Shown one piece after another: positions 35,733-44,147 of a stretch of 64,000 nt of DNA; within the stretch, counting starts at the first letter, position 1; each line of letters opens with the position of its first letter. The position numbers were made by a program, and so were the translations under genes. The notes below the pieces were generated by a model that saw only the letters and a program-made list of their open reading frames with translations, was not told the DNA's origin and searched no databases. The stretch spans positions 1 to 64,000 of the forward strand of contig NZ_QGGZ01000011.1 in assembly GCF_003148825.1 (NCBI RefSeq), written 5' to 3'. This DNA comes from Streptomyces sp. CG 926 (GTDB lineage: Bacteria; Actinomycetota; Actinomycetes; Streptomycetales; Streptomycetaceae).

Positions 35733-36910
35733 GCGTACGACTCCTGACGTTCGGCGGAGAACCGGCGGGGGGTGAAGGGGCGCGCGATCTCCGGCAGTTC
35801 GCCGGTGGCCAGCAGCTCGGCGAGGACCTCACCGGTGAGCGGGGTCAGCAGCACCCCGTTGCGGTAGTGGCCGGTGGCCAGGTGCAGCCCCGGCAGGTCG
35901 GTCGGGCCGAGCAGCGGGGCGTTGTCGGGGGATCCGGGGCGCAGTCCCGCCCGGGTCTCGGTGAGGGGGAGTTCGGTGATGCCGGGGACCAGTTCGTGGG
36001 CGTCGCGCAGGAGTTCGTAGACCCCGCCCGCGGTGACGGTGGTGTCCCAGCCGAGTTCCTCGCTGGTGGCGCCGACGACGAGTTCGCCGTTCTCGCGGGG
36101 CACCAGGTAGACGTGGCTGCCGCGGACGACGGCCCGTACGGTCCGCGACAGGAACGGCGCGTACGCGGCAGGCACCGTGAGCCGCAGGACCTGGCCCTTG
36201 ACCGGCCGTACGGGGGCCACGACCTCCGGCGGTACGCCTGCCAGCCGGCCGGTGTACGAGCCCGCGGCGAGGACCACCTGGTCGGCGAGCAGCTCCGTAC
36301 CGTCGTCGAGGAGGGCTCCGGTCGCCCGGTCGGCGGTGGTGAGCAGCCGCTGCGCGGCCGACCGGTGGAGGGTGACGCCGGCGCGTTCGCAGGCGGCCAG
36401 CAGGGCGGCGGCGAGTCGGCGGGGGTCGACCTGGTGGTCGCCGTCGACGCGCAGGCCGCCGCGTACGCCCGGGGCGAGCATGGGCTCCAGGCGGCGGCAC
36501 TCGCGGCCGGTGAGCCACTCGGACTCCAGGCCGCAGCGGCGTTGCAGGGCGTGCAGTTCGCGCAGGTGGAGGCGGTCGTCGGAGTCGAGGGCGACGGCGA
36601 GGGTGCCGCAGGCGCGGTAGCCGATGTCCAGGCCGCCGCTCGCCTCGGCGAGTTCGGCGGCGAACTGCGGATAGCGCGCGGCGGAGGCGAGGCCGAGGCC
36701 GAGGAGGGCTTCCTCGCCGTAGTGCAGTTCGGTGACGGGGGCGAGCATGCCGGCCGCGACCTGGGCGGCGCCGCCGCCGGGCGCGGGGTCGGCGAGTACG
36801 GTGCGTAGTCCGCGCGCGGCGGCCCGCCAGGCGGTGACCAGGCCGATGATTCCGCCCCCGATGACGAGGACGTCGGATCCCGTGGCGGAACCCTTCCGAG
36901 ATGAGTGCAT
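35729..36910 (-). CDS. thiO: Glycine oxidase
   Basis: A 393-residue FAD-dependent D-amino acid oxidase family protein that oxidises glycine to dehydroglycine for ThiG. It has the FAD-binding VLVIGGGIIGLVTAWRAA, the internal LRVDGDHQVDPRRLAAALL, and C-terminal LRPGSPDNAPLLGPT and ATGHYRNGVLLTPLTGE, typical of ThiO. The ATG at 36910 has AGGGAGGGG upstream, which overlaps the 3' end of the TPP riboswitch and so is likely to be masked when ligand is bound. Confidence 0.95.
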   Translation of the reverse strand: MHSSRKGSATGSDVLVIGGGIIGLVTAWRAAARGLRTVLADPAPGGGAAQVAAGMLAPVTELHYGEEALLGLGLASAARYPQFAAELAEASGGLDIGYRACGTLAVALDSDDRLHLRELHALQRRCGLESEWLTGRECRRLEPMLAPGVRGGLRVDGDHQVDPRRLAAALLAACERAGVTLHRSAAQRLLTTADRATGALLDDGTELLADQVVLAAGSYTGRLAGVPPEVVAPVRPVKGQVLRLTVPAAYAPFLSRTVRAVVRGSHVYLVPRENGELVVGATSEELGWDTTVTAGGVYELLRDAHELVPGITELPLTETRAGLRPGSPDNAPLLGPTDLPGLHLATGHYRNGVLLTPLTGEVLAELLATGELPEIARPFTPRRFSAERQESYA

Positions 36911-36924
36911 GGGCGTCCAGCCCC

Positions 36925-37010
36925 TCCCTTCGCCGGCATGACCCGGATCAGGTTCGTACGGTCGGAGGCCGGCCAGCCTCCCTCTCAGCCCGGTGCGCCG
37001 GACTCCCGCG
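36925..37010 (-). promoter_or_regulatory. TPP riboswitch (THI element)
   Basis: On the minus strand the element reads GGGAGTC, the diagnostic CTGAGAGGGAGG (with the conserved CUGAGA), and finally ACCTGATCCGGGTCATGCC then GGCGAAGGGA, all in the order and spacing of the THI element. It binds thiamine pyrophosphate. Because the terminal AAGGGAGGGG is also the Shine-Dalgarno of thiO, translational shut-off is the likely mode. No intrinsic terminator separates it from thiO. Confidence 0.95.
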
Positions 37011-37025
37011 ATAGGTACGGTGGCC

Positions 37026-37054
37026 AGACTAACCCGGCCGTGGATGGCGGGTAA
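37026..37054 (-). promoter_or_regulatory. Candidate promoter for the thiOSG operon
   Basis: On the minus strand TTACCC (37054-37049) and TAGTCT (37031-37026) are spaced by 17 bp. Initiation about 7 nt downstream would place the transcript start just ahead of the riboswitch. Confidence 0.5.
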
Positions 37055-37065
37055 GGCGGCACCTA

Positions 37066-37094
37066 TTCCTGACGGAGCGTCAGATGATTAGGGT
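37066..37094 (+). promoter_or_regulatory. Candidate promoter with palindrome; possibly leaderless
   Basis: TAGGGT (37089-37094) lies 6 nt before the GTG at 37101, with a weak TTCCTG 17 bp upstream of it. This would start transcription at or next to the GTG, so the mRNA may be leaderless. The perfect inverted repeat CTGACG-GAG-CGTCAG (37069-37083) overlaps the -35 box and spacer and could be an operator. Confidence 0.45.
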
Positions 37095-37100
37095 GGCGAC

Positions 37101-38321
37101 GTGAGCGAGCAGACGGAACAGAATCAGCGCGGCGTCGTGATCGTCGGCGCCGGAATGGCCGGGGTGCAGACCGCCGTGGCCCTGCGCGAACAGGGCTTCA
37201 CCGGCCCCGTGACCCTGCTGGGAGCCGAACCCCACCAGCCCTACGACCGGCCCCCGCTGTCCAAGGCGGTACTCCTCGGCAAGGCCGAGGACTCCGCCTT
37301 CGACGTGGACTTCGAGGGCCTCGACATCGACCTCAGGCTCGGCACCGAGGTCACCGGACTGCGCGCGGACGTCCACGAGCTGGACACCGAGACGGGACCG
37401 GTCCCGTACGGGACCCTCGTGCTGGCGACCGGCGCGCAGCCGCTTACCCTCCCCGGCACGGAGGGCGTCCCGGGCGTGCACCTGCTGCGCACGCTGGACG
37501 ACGCCGCCCGGCTGCGCCCGGTGCTGGCCGCCGCCCCCCGGACCGTGGTCGTCGGGGCCGGCTGGATCGGCGCCGAGTTCGCCACCGCCGCCCGGGAGGC
37601 GGGCTGCGAGGTCACCGTCGTCGAGGCGGCGGACCGAGTGCTGGCGGGGGCGTTGCCCGCCGAGGTCACCGAGCCGATGGCGCGCTGGTACCAGGAGGCG
37701 GGCGCGGAGCTGATCACCGGCGCGAAGGTCGCCGGGATCGAGGAGGGGCGGGTCCTGCTGGCGGACGGGCGTGCCCTGCCCGCCGGTGCGGTGGTGGTGG
37801 GCATCGGCGCGCGCCCCGCCACCGGATGGCTGGACGGGACCGGCGTGGAGCGCGGCCCCGACGGATCGATCACCGCGGACGCGTACCTGCGGACCTCGCT
37901 GCCCGGGGTGTACGCGGTCGGCGACTGCGCCTCCTTCCCCTCCGGGCGGTACGGGACGCGGCTGCTCGTGCACCACTGGGACAACGCCCTGCAGGGGCCC
38001 CGGGCGGTCGCGGCGAACATCCTGGCCGGGGAGCCCGCCCAGGTCTACGACCCGGTGCCGTACTTCTGGTCGGAGCAGTTCGGCCGCTTCGTCCAGTACG
38101 CGGGCCACCACGGCGGGGCCGACACCCTGCTCCTGCGCGGAGACCCGGCCGACCCCACCTGGTCGGCGTGCTGGCTGCGCGAGGGCGCGCTGGTCGCCGT
38201 CCTGGTCGTGGGGCGTCCGCGCGACCTGGCGCAGGGCCGCCGCCTGATCGAGACGGCGGCTGCGCTGGACCCGGCCAAGGTCTCCGACCCCGGGACCCCG
38301 CTGAAGTCGGCCACCGCCTGA
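37101..38321 (+). CDS. FAD-dependent ferredoxin-reductase-like oxidoreductase
   Basis: A 406-residue flavoprotein of the ferredoxin/rubredoxin reductase group. It has two dinucleotide sites, VVIVGAGMAGVQTAVALREQG and VVVGAGWIGAEFATAAREAG, and the conserved YDRPPLSK and VYAVGDCAS motifs, with a C-terminal reductase-dimerisation domain. It should pass electrons from NAD(P)H to a ferredoxin or oxygenase; the partner is not in the window. The GTG at 37101 has no separate Shine-Dalgarno, consistent with the leaderless promoter. It is divergent from thiO. Confidence 0.9.
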   Translation: MSEQTEQNQRGVVIVGAGMAGVQTAVALREQGFTGPVTLLGAEPHQPYDRPPLSKAVLLGKAEDSAFDVDFEGLDIDLRLGTEVTGLRADVHELDTETGPVPYGTLVLATGAQPLTLPGTEGVPGVHLLRTLDDAARLRPVLAAAPRTVVVGAGWIGAEFATAAREAGCEVTVVEAADRVLAGALPAEVTEPMARWYQEAGAELITGAKVAGIEEGRVLLADGRALPAGAVVVGIGARPATGWLDGTGVERGPDGSITADAYLRTSLPGVYAVGDCASFPSGRYGTRLLVHHWDNALQGPRAVAANILAGEPAQVYDPVPYFWSEQFGRFVQYAGHHGGADTLLLRGDPADPTWSACWLREGALVAVLVVGRPRDLAQGRRLIETAAALDPAKVSDPGTPLKSATA

Positions 38322-38471
38322 CGGGCCGGCCCGTCCCTCCGTTCCCGGGCTCCGCCCGAACCGGCGCCCGGGCGCCGGCGAGGCCGGAAGGCCGGGCCCC
38401 GGTACCGGCCCGCGACCCGGACGGGGCTGCTCAGGTACCGGCGGCGGAGCCGAGATGGCAGGCTTGTGCCT

Positions 38472-38837
38472 GTGACCGAGATTGACGCAAAGATCGATGC
38501 CCTTGTCCCCTCATGGCTGTACCTCCCCGACATCGCGGAGATGCTGAACATCGAGGTGACCCGGGTCCGCCAGATGGTCAAGGAAGGGCAGCTCATCGCC
38601 GTCCGCCGGGGCGAGAACCGCTCCCTGCAGGTGCCGGCCCCCTTCATCGACGGCGACAAGGTCGTCAAGGGCCTCGTCGGTCTGCTGACCGTGCTGCGCG
38701 ACGACCGCTTCACCGAGGAGGAGATCCTGGAATGGCTCTTCACCGAGGATCCGACCCTGCCCGGCACCCCCGTGCAGGCGCTGAGCGAGAATCGCGGCAC
38801 GGAGGTGAAGCGCCGCGCTCAGGCGCTCGCCCTCTGA
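38472..38837 (+). CDS. Rv2175c-family DNA-binding protein
   Basis: A 121-residue protein with an N-terminal winged helix-turn-helix (about residues 14-50, LPDIAEMLNIEVTRVRQMVKEG), then a C-terminal helical domain with GDKVVKGLVGLLTVLRDDRFTEEEIL, matching the Rv2175c family of mycobacteria. In M. tuberculosis Rv2175c is a DNA-binding protein phosphorylated by PknL. Here a Ser/Thr kinase gene of the same neighbourhood lies 5 kb away. The GTG at 38472 is preferred over 38466 because family members start Thr-Glu-Ile-Asp. The DNA target is unknown. Confidence 0.88.
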   Translation: MTEIDAKIDALVPSWLYLPDIAEMLNIEVTRVRQMVKEGQLIAVRRGENRSLQVPAPFIDGDKVVKGLVGLLTVLRDDRFTEEEILEWLFTEDPTLPGTPVQALSENRGTEVKRRAQALAL

Positions 38838-38921
38838 CCTGATCGCCTTCGCTCCACAGCGGTGTACGGGCCGGGCCGCGGCCCGGCCCGTACACCGCAT
38901 CCACCACGGGGGGTACCACCC

Positions 38922-39557
38922 ATGCAGCTGTCCGACGCCCGGCTCTACCTCTGCACGGACGCCCGCAAGCGCCAGGGTGACCTCCCCGAGTTCCTCGACG
39001 CCGTGCTCTCCTCGGGCGTGGACATCGTCCAGCTCCGTGACAAGGGCATGGAGGCGGGCGAAGAGCTCGAACACCTCCAGGTCTTCGCCGAGGCCGCCCG
39101 TCGCCACGGCAAGCTCCTCGCCGTGAACGACCGCGCCGACGTCGCCCACGCCATCGGCTCCGACGTCCTGCACCTCGGCCAGGGCGACATCCCCGTCCCC
39201 GCGGCCCGCGCCATCCTCGACGAGCGGGTGCTGATCGGTCGGTCCTGCCACGCCGAGGACGAGGTCGACGCGGCCGTCGCCGAAGCCGGCGTGGACTACT
39301 TCTGCACCGGCCCCTGCTGGCCCACCCCCACCAAGCCCGGCCGCCACGCCCCCGGCCTGGACCTCGTCCGGTACGCGGCCTCCCTGGAGACGGACCGCCC
39401 CTGGTTCGCCATCGGCGGCATCGACGGATCGAACCTGGACGAGGTACTGGACGCCGGCGCCACCCGCATCGTGGTCGTCCGCGCCCTCACCGAGGCCACC
39501 GACCCCGGCGCGGCCGCGGCCGAGCTCGCCAAGCGGGTCCGGGCCCGCCTCGGCTGA
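38922..39557 (+). CDS. thiE: Thiamine-phosphate synthase
   Basis: A 211-residue TIM-barrel enzyme that joins hydroxymethylpyrimidine pyrophosphate and thiazole phosphate. Recognisable blocks are ARLYLCTDAR, VDIVQLRDKGMEAGEEL, LAVNDRADVAHAIGSDVLHLGQ, GRSCHAEDEV and PWFAIGGIDGSN. The ATG at 38922 follows CACGGGGGG. It is separate from thiOSG and no riboswitch was found ahead of it. Confidence 0.93.
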   Translation: MQLSDARLYLCTDARKRQGDLPEFLDAVLSSGVDIVQLRDKGMEAGEELEHLQVFAEAARRHGKLLAVNDRADVAHAIGSDVLHLGQGDIPVPAARAILDERVLIGRSCHAEDEVDAAVAEAGVDYFCTGPCWPTPTKPGRHAPGLDLVRYAASLETDRPWFAIGGIDGSNLDEVLDAGATRIVVVRALTEATDPGAAAAELAKRVRARLG

Positions 39558-39630
39558 CGCCCGTCCGCCCGGACGACGGGCGCTCGCGTTACCCCGTACG
39601 GACGCCTTCAGGCCAGCGGGGGCCCGGCAA

Positions 39631-39652
39631 GTGTCCAAAACCGTGTCCAAAA
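39631..39652 (+). repeat. Direct repeat upstream of metF
   Basis: GTGTCCAAAA occurs twice in a row (39631-39640 and 39643-39652), each followed by a two-base spacer. The second also forms the loose inverted repeat TGTCC-N7-GGACA. It is about 50 bp upstream of metF, so it may be a regulator site, but no family is recognised. Confidence 0.5.
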
Positions 39653-39699
39653 GGCGGACAAGGCTTCGGTGTCCGCCGGGCCACGTCTAACCTGCCCAC

Positions 39700-40614
39700 A
39701 TGGCCTCTGGTACCGCTTCCACCTGGTCGGACCGTGCACACACCGTCCGCGACCTCCTCGCGTCCGGGCGCTCGTACTCCTTCGAGTTCTGGGCCCCGAA
39801 GACCGAGAAGGGCGAACGCAACCTCTGGAACGCCCTGCGCCGGGTCGAGGCGGTATCCCCGAGCTTCGTCTCCGTGACCTACGGAGCCGGCGGCTCCACC
39901 CGTGGCGGCACCGTGAAGGCCACCCAGGAGATCGCCGCGGACACCACCCTCACGCCCGTCGCGCACCTCACCGCCGTGGACCACTCCATCGCCGAGCTGC
40001 GCCACGTCATCGGCCAGTTCGCCGACGCCGGGATCCGCAACATGCTCGCCCTGCGCGGAGACCCGCCGGGCGACCCGATGGCCGACTGGGTGGCCCACCC
40101 CGACGGCGTGCACTACGCCGCCGACCTGGTGCGGCTGCTCAAGGAGTCCGGAGACTTCTGCGTCGGCGTCGCGGCCTTCCCCGAGATGCACCCGCGATCG
40201 ACCGACTGGGATACGGACATCCGGCACTTCGTGGACAAGTGCCGTGCGGGCGCCGACTATGCGATCACCCAGATGTTCTTCGATCCCGAGAATTATCTGC
40301 GGCTGCGCGACAGCGTCGAGAAGGCGGGCTGCGACACCCCGATCATCCCCGAGGTCATGCCTGTTGTGGGTATCAAGCAGCTCGACCGACTGCCCCAACT
40401 CAGCACCGCGGTCTTCCCCGCGGACGTGAAAGAGCGCATGCTCGCCGTCAAGGACGACCCGGCCGCTGTACGCTCCATTGGCATCGAGTTCGCCACGGAG
40501 TTCTGCGCGCGGCTGCTGTCCGAGGGTGTCCCGGGGCTGCACTTCATCACGCTCAACAATTCCACGGCGACTCTCGAAATCTACGAGAACCTGGGCCTGC
40601 ACCAGCGGGCCTGA
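39700..40614 (+). CDS. metF: 5,10-methylenetetrahydrofolate reductase
   Basis: A 304-residue FAD-dependent TIM-barrel reductase. It carries SFEFWAPKTEKGERNLW, FVSVTYGAGGSTR, MLALRGDPPGDP and AITQMFFDPENY, plus the C-terminal FITLNNSTATLEIYENLGL. It reduces methylene-THF to methyl-THF for methionine synthesis. The ATG at 39700 begins about 140 nt after thiE; the intervening region contains a direct repeat. In mycobacteria the MetF-like Rv2172c has the same location. Confidence 0.93.
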   Translation: MASGTASTWSDRAHTVRDLLASGRSYSFEFWAPKTEKGERNLWNALRRVEAVSPSFVSVTYGAGGSTRGGTVKATQEIAADTTLTPVAHLTAVDHSIAELRHVIGQFADAGIRNMLALRGDPPGDPMADWVAHPDGVHYAADLVRLLKESGDFCVGVAAFPEMHPRSTDWDTDIRHFVDKCRAGADYAITQMFFDPENYLRLRDSVEKAGCDTPIIPEVMPVVGIKQLDRLPQLSTAVFPADVKERMLAVKDDPAAVRSIGIEFATEFCARLLSEGVPGLHFITLNNSTATLEIYENLGLHQRA

Positions 40615-40663
40615 GCGGCCGTCCCCGTTCCCGCGCCGGCGGCCGTACCGAGAGGGGCCATGC

Positions 40664-41557
40664 ATGGGAATGACGGTCCTCTACATCGCGTTCGGTTTCG
40701 TCGCGCTGTGGCTGCTTGCCGAGGTCCTGATGCAGTACAAGGCCCGGCTCCGCTGGCGCCTGCTCGCCTTCGCCGGCTTCCTCGGCGTGGTCGCCGGCGT
40801 GATACTGCCGTCGGTGCCGGTCATCGGCGCCGGCGCGTTGGCGTTCGCCGTGGGCCAGACCCTGGTGACGCTGTCCTTCCGCAAGGGCTTCGTGGCCGGC
40901 TGGGCGCTGCGCCGCGGCGGTGAGCCCGTACGCCAGACGCGTCGCCGTCGGGGTTCGGGCGCCTCGGGCACGAAGTCGGAGCCGGCCCTCCAGGTCACCG
41001 CGCTGGAGTACGAGGACACGGACCGGTCCGGAGCCGAGGCTCGGGACGGGGCCGGCGAGGAGCGGTCGTTCCGGGACGCGCCCCCGGTGGTCTACGACAC
41101 GGAGCCGGTTCCCGAGGACACCGGGTCCTACGGCATACAGAGTTTCGCGCCCCCCGCCGTCGACCGGACCGCGGCCTTCGCCTCGCCCTTCACCACGGCC
41201 GAGCAGGACGCCCACCAGTACGCGGCGTACTACGACCAGCAGAACCAGGGCGGCTACGACTACTCCGGCGGCTACCCGACGGGCGACCAGCAGCAGGTCT
41301 ACGCCGCCTACTCGGACCCGTACATCGGCACCGGCGGCGGCGTCGTCCCGCCCCAGCCGTACGACTACACCCCGTACGCCGACTACGGGCAGCAGCAGTA
41401 CTCCACGGACACCCCGCCCGGCGGGGTCTGGGTCCCGCAGCAGCGGTCCACCGACGGGGCCGGCCAGTCCTACCCGATGGAGGACCAGGGCGAGCAGCCG
41501 CAGCAGTACCCGTACCCGTACCCCCAGCAGGGCGGGTACGAGCAGTACCGCTACTGA
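40664..41557 (+). CDS. Membrane protein with Tyr/Gln-rich tail
   Basis: A 297-residue protein. The N-terminal 75 residues contain two or three membrane helices (TVLYIAFGFVALWLLAEVL, LLAFAGFLGVVAGVILP, VIGAGALAFAVGQTLV), followed by a basic segment and a long low-complexity tail rich in Tyr, Gln, Pro and Gly, ending in repeats like YPYPYPQQGGYEQYRY. Start ATG at 40664 is 6 nt from AGAGGGG. Function unknown; such tails often associate with cell-wall or polar protein complexes, but this is speculation. Confidence 0.82.
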   Translation: MGMTVLYIAFGFVALWLLAEVLMQYKARLRWRLLAFAGFLGVVAGVILPSVPVIGAGALAFAVGQTLVTLSFRKGFVAGWALRRGGEPVRQTRRRRGSGASGTKSEPALQVTALEYEDTDRSGAEARDGAGEERSFRDAPPVVYDTEPVPEDTGSYGIQSFAPPAVDRTAAFASPFTTAEQDAHQYAAYYDQQNQGGYDYSGGYPTGDQQQVYAAYSDPYIGTGGGVVPPQPYDYTPYADYGQQQYSTDTPPGGVWVPQQRSTDGAGQSYPMEDQGEQPQQYPYPYPQQGGYEQYRY

Positions 41558-41580
41558 CGATCACCGTCGCCGGTCGCCGG

Positions 41581-42999
41581 TCACTGGGAGCCGCGGAATT
41601 CCGCGCCCTCCACGATCAGTCCGGCGACCAGGGCTCCGGTCATCCCGGCGTGCGCCAGCCCGCCGCCGGGGTGGGCCCAGCCGCCCGCCAGGTACAGCCC
41701 GGGCACGGCCGTGGTGTTGGCCGGCTGGAGCAGCCGGCCCCCGGCCCCCGCGAGGGCGGGCGGGGGCACCGCGCCGCCCAGCGCGCCGGTCGCCTCCTCG
41801 ATGTCGGCCGCGGTACGCACCTCGTGCCACAACAGCCGCTCCCGTAGGCCCTGTACGGCCTTCTCCGCGAGGTTCAGCAGCTCGCCGGGCTCCGAGGTAC
41901 CGGGGCCGGGTACGGCGCTCACGGTGACCGCCTCGTGCTCCTCGTCGGGCCGGGTGGTCGGATCGTCCGGGCGCATGACGGTGACCTGGGTCCCGGGAGC
42001 GTGGACGACCGTCCGGTGCACGGCGGTGGCCGGGCGCGCGCCGCGCAGCGCGAGCAGCAGGGTGATCCGCCCCGGTACGCCGTCCCCACGGGCGGGAACC
42101 GCGTCCGACGGCCACGGCAGCGAACCGGCCGGCAGCTGCCGGGGGTCGATCCCGCACACCACGGTGTCGGCGGCCGCCTCATCGCCGTCGGCCAGCCGCA
42201 CACCGGCCGCCCGGCCGTCCGCGACCAGGACCTCCCGGACCTCCGCCCCGAAGACGAAGGCGACCTTGCGCTCCAGGCAGCGCTCGTACACGGCGGTGGC
42301 CAGGGCCCGCATCCCGCCGCGCACGTACCAGCTGCCGAAGGTCTGCTCCATGTACGGGAGCACGGCCGCCGAGGCGGGCGCGGTGGCGGGGTCGATCCCG
42401 TACCCGCGCACCAGGCCGGTCAGCAGCTCCGCGAGGGGGCCGCCCAGCTCCCGGTCGGCCACCTCGGCGAGGGTCGGCGGGCGGCGGCGCAGCAGGCCGC
42501 TCCCGCGCAGCGCCGGATACGGGTCGTCGCCCAGGCTCCGGCGGGCGCCGGGTCGCAGGGGCTCCTCCAGCAGCGGGCGCCGGGTGGCGTCCCAGGCGTC
42601 GCGGGCGCGGCCCAGGACGGCGTTCCAGCGCTCGCCCGCACCCGGGCCGAAGGCGGATTCCAGCGCGGCGGCGACACCGCCGTGGGAGGCGCCGGGGAGG
42701 GTGACGTCGATGCCGCGGTGGGGGAGGACGTGTCGGACGGCCGGGTTCGCCTGGGCCATGTCGACGTAGGTCTCCAGCGGCTGCTTACCGGTCTTCACGA
42801 AGAGATCGCGGTAGACGGCCGGCAGGTGCAGCAGCCCGGGGCCGGTGTCGAAGGTGAAGCCCTCGCGCTCGTACCGGCCCACGGATCCGCCGTAGGTGGC
42901 CCCGCGTTCGTACACCGTCACCTGGTGCCCCGCCACGGCCAGCCGGGCCGCCGTCGCCATCGCGCCCATGCCGGCGCCGATCACCGCAATTCGTGCCAT
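41581..42999 (-). CDS. CrtI/phytoene-desaturase-like FAD oxidoreductase
   Basis: A 472-residue flavoprotein of the carotenoid desaturase/amine oxidase group. The N-terminus has RIAVIGAGMGAMATAARLAVAG with the second conserved arginine of VTVYERG, then GTxTGPG-type FTFDTGPGLLHLP, and the C-terminal GLYLAGGWAHPGGGLAHAGM, which is close to the CrtI signature. It may desaturate an isoprenoid, but no phytoene synthase is in the window, so the substrate is open. Start ATG at 42999; the frame upstream of it is not used. Confidence 0.85.
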   Translation of the reverse strand: MARIAVIGAGMGAMATAARLAVAGHQVTVYERGATYGGSVGRYEREGFTFDTGPGLLHLPAVYRDLFVKTGKQPLETYVDMAQANPAVRHVLPHRGIDVTLPGASHGGVAAALESAFGPGAGERWNAVLGRARDAWDATRRPLLEEPLRPGARRSLGDDPYPALRGSGLLRRRPPTLAEVADRELGGPLAELLTGLVRGYGIDPATAPASAAVLPYMEQTFGSWYVRGGMRALATAVYERCLERKVAFVFGAEVREVLVADGRAAGVRLADGDEAAADTVVCGIDPRQLPAGSLPWPSDAVPARGDGVPGRITLLLALRGARPATAVHRTVVHAPGTQVTVMRPDDPTTRPDEEHEAVTVSAVPGPGTSEPGELLNLAEKAVQGLRERLLWHEVRTAADIEEATGALGGAVPPPALAGAGGRLLQPANTTAVPGLYLAGGWAHPGGGLAHAGMTGALVAGLIVEGAEFRGSQ

Positions 43000-43036
43000 G
43001 CGGCCGAGCCTATCGACCCAGGTGGGGGCCCTCGCG

Positions 43037-43663
43037 TCAGCGGGGTGGGGCTCCGGTGGTCTCACGGACCTCGGCGGCCAGCCGCTTCTCCTCACGGCGC
43101 TGGGCACGGCGCCGCAGGAAGCGGCGGATCCGGCTCCAGAGGAAGAACAGTATGGCCAGTCCGATGGCCAGCAGCACGGCGGCGATGATCGCCGCGGCCT
43201 CGGGATTGAACATCGCGAAGGTGACGAGCCCGGCCACCCCGAGGTCCTCGGCGATGCTCATCCCCACGTTGGTGAAGGGCTCGGGCGAGGTGTTGATCGC
43301 CATCCGGGTGCCGGCTTTGACGAAATGGCTGGCCAGCGCTGTGGAGCCGCCGACCGCGGCGGCGGTGATCTCGGGGAGCGAACCGGTCTGCCCGGCCAGC
43401 AGCGCACCGATCACCGCACCGGACACGGGGCGGATCACCGTGTGGACGGTGTCCCATATCGAGTCCATGTACGGGACCTTGTCGGCGATCGCCTCGCACA
43501 GGAACAGCACCGCCGCCACGATCAGCACGTCCGTGCGCTGCAGGGAGGCGGGGACGTCGTCGGTCAGGCCGGTGCGGCCGAAGATGCCGAGCAGGAGGAC
43601 CACGGCGTAAGCGTTGATCCCACTGGCCCAGCCGCTGGTGAAGACCAGGGGGAGCACACTCAT
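43037..43663 (-). CDS. DUF4126 family membrane protein
   Basis: A 208-residue protein with five membrane helices. It begins VLPLVFTSGWASGINAYAVV and contains VPYMDSIWDTVHTVIRPVSGA and EITAAAVGGSTALASHFVKAGTR, both typical of the DUF4126 family, and ends in a basic tail (RRRAQRREEKR). Function unknown. It starts at 43663 and stops 37 nt before the CrtI-like gene on the same strand, so the two may be transcribed together; a terminator separates it from the DUF3040 gene. Confidence 0.85.
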   Translation of the reverse strand: MSVLPLVFTSGWASGINAYAVVLLLGIFGRTGLTDDVPASLQRTDVLIVAAVLFLCEAIADKVPYMDSIWDTVHTVIRPVSGAVIGALLAGQTGSLPEITAAAVGGSTALASHFVKAGTRMAINTSPEPFTNVGMSIAEDLGVAGLVTFAMFNPEAAAIIAAVLLAIGLAILFFLWSRIRRFLRRRAQRREEKRLAAEVRETTGAPPR

Positions 43664-43695
43664 CGGATCATCATGCCGTACGGGAACGCAGAAAA

Positions 43696-43730
43696 GTGAG
43701 GGGACGGCCGCACGGCGGCCATCCCCTCAC
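43696..43730 (-). terminator. Intrinsic terminator of the DUF3040 gene
   Basis: GTGAGGGGA-C-GGCCGC / GCGGCC-A-TCCCCTCAC is a 16-position stem with one mismatch and a 3-nt loop. On the minus strand it is followed directly by CTTTTCTG, a U-run. It lies 15 nt downstream of the DUF3040 stop. Confidence 0.9.
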
Positions 43731-43745
43731 CCACGTTGTCGGGGG

Positions 43746-44147
43746 CTACTGCCCCTGCTCGTCACGGCGGCGCTGCCACCGTTCCTCGATACGGGTCATC
43801 ATCGACCGACGCTGCCGGCTCCGGCCATGGGCCGGACCGCCGGTACTTCCGGAGACGGGCTGCTCGCCAGGCTTGGGTGCCTTGCGCCAACCGGTGACCA
43901 CCAGGACCGTACATCCCAGCATGACGAGGAAACCCACCACGCTGATCCAGAGCACGTTCGGAATGATCACACCGGTCATGAGGAGCGCGATACCCACCAC
44001 AATGCCTGCGACTGCCTGGTAGACCCGTCGCCGGGTGTACGTACGCAGTCCGCTTCCCTCAAGCGCTGTCGCGAACTTGGGATCTTCGGCGTACAGCGCT
44101 CGCTCCATCTGCTCGAGCATTCGCTGCTCGTGCTCCGAGAGCGGCAC
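43746..44147 (-). CDS. DUF3040 membrane protein
   Basis: A 133-residue protein. It opens with PLSEHEQRMLEQMERALYAEDP, the DUF3040 hallmark, has two membrane helices (AVAGIVVGIALLMTGVII and VLWISVVGFLVMLGCTVLVV) and a basic C-terminus. The GTG at 44147 has GAGGAGGA upstream. A DUF3040 protein (Rv2169c) also occurs near the dcw cluster of mycobacteria. Function unknown. A U-tailed terminator follows it; the 293-nt region upstream shows nothing further. Confidence 0.9.
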   Translation of the reverse strand: MPLSEHEQRMLEQMERALYAEDPKFATALEGSGLRTYTRRRVYQAVAGIVVGIALLMTGVIIPNVLWISVVGFLVMLGCTVLVVTGWRKAPKPGEQPVSGSTGGPAHGRSRQRRSMMTRIEERWQRRRDEQGQ

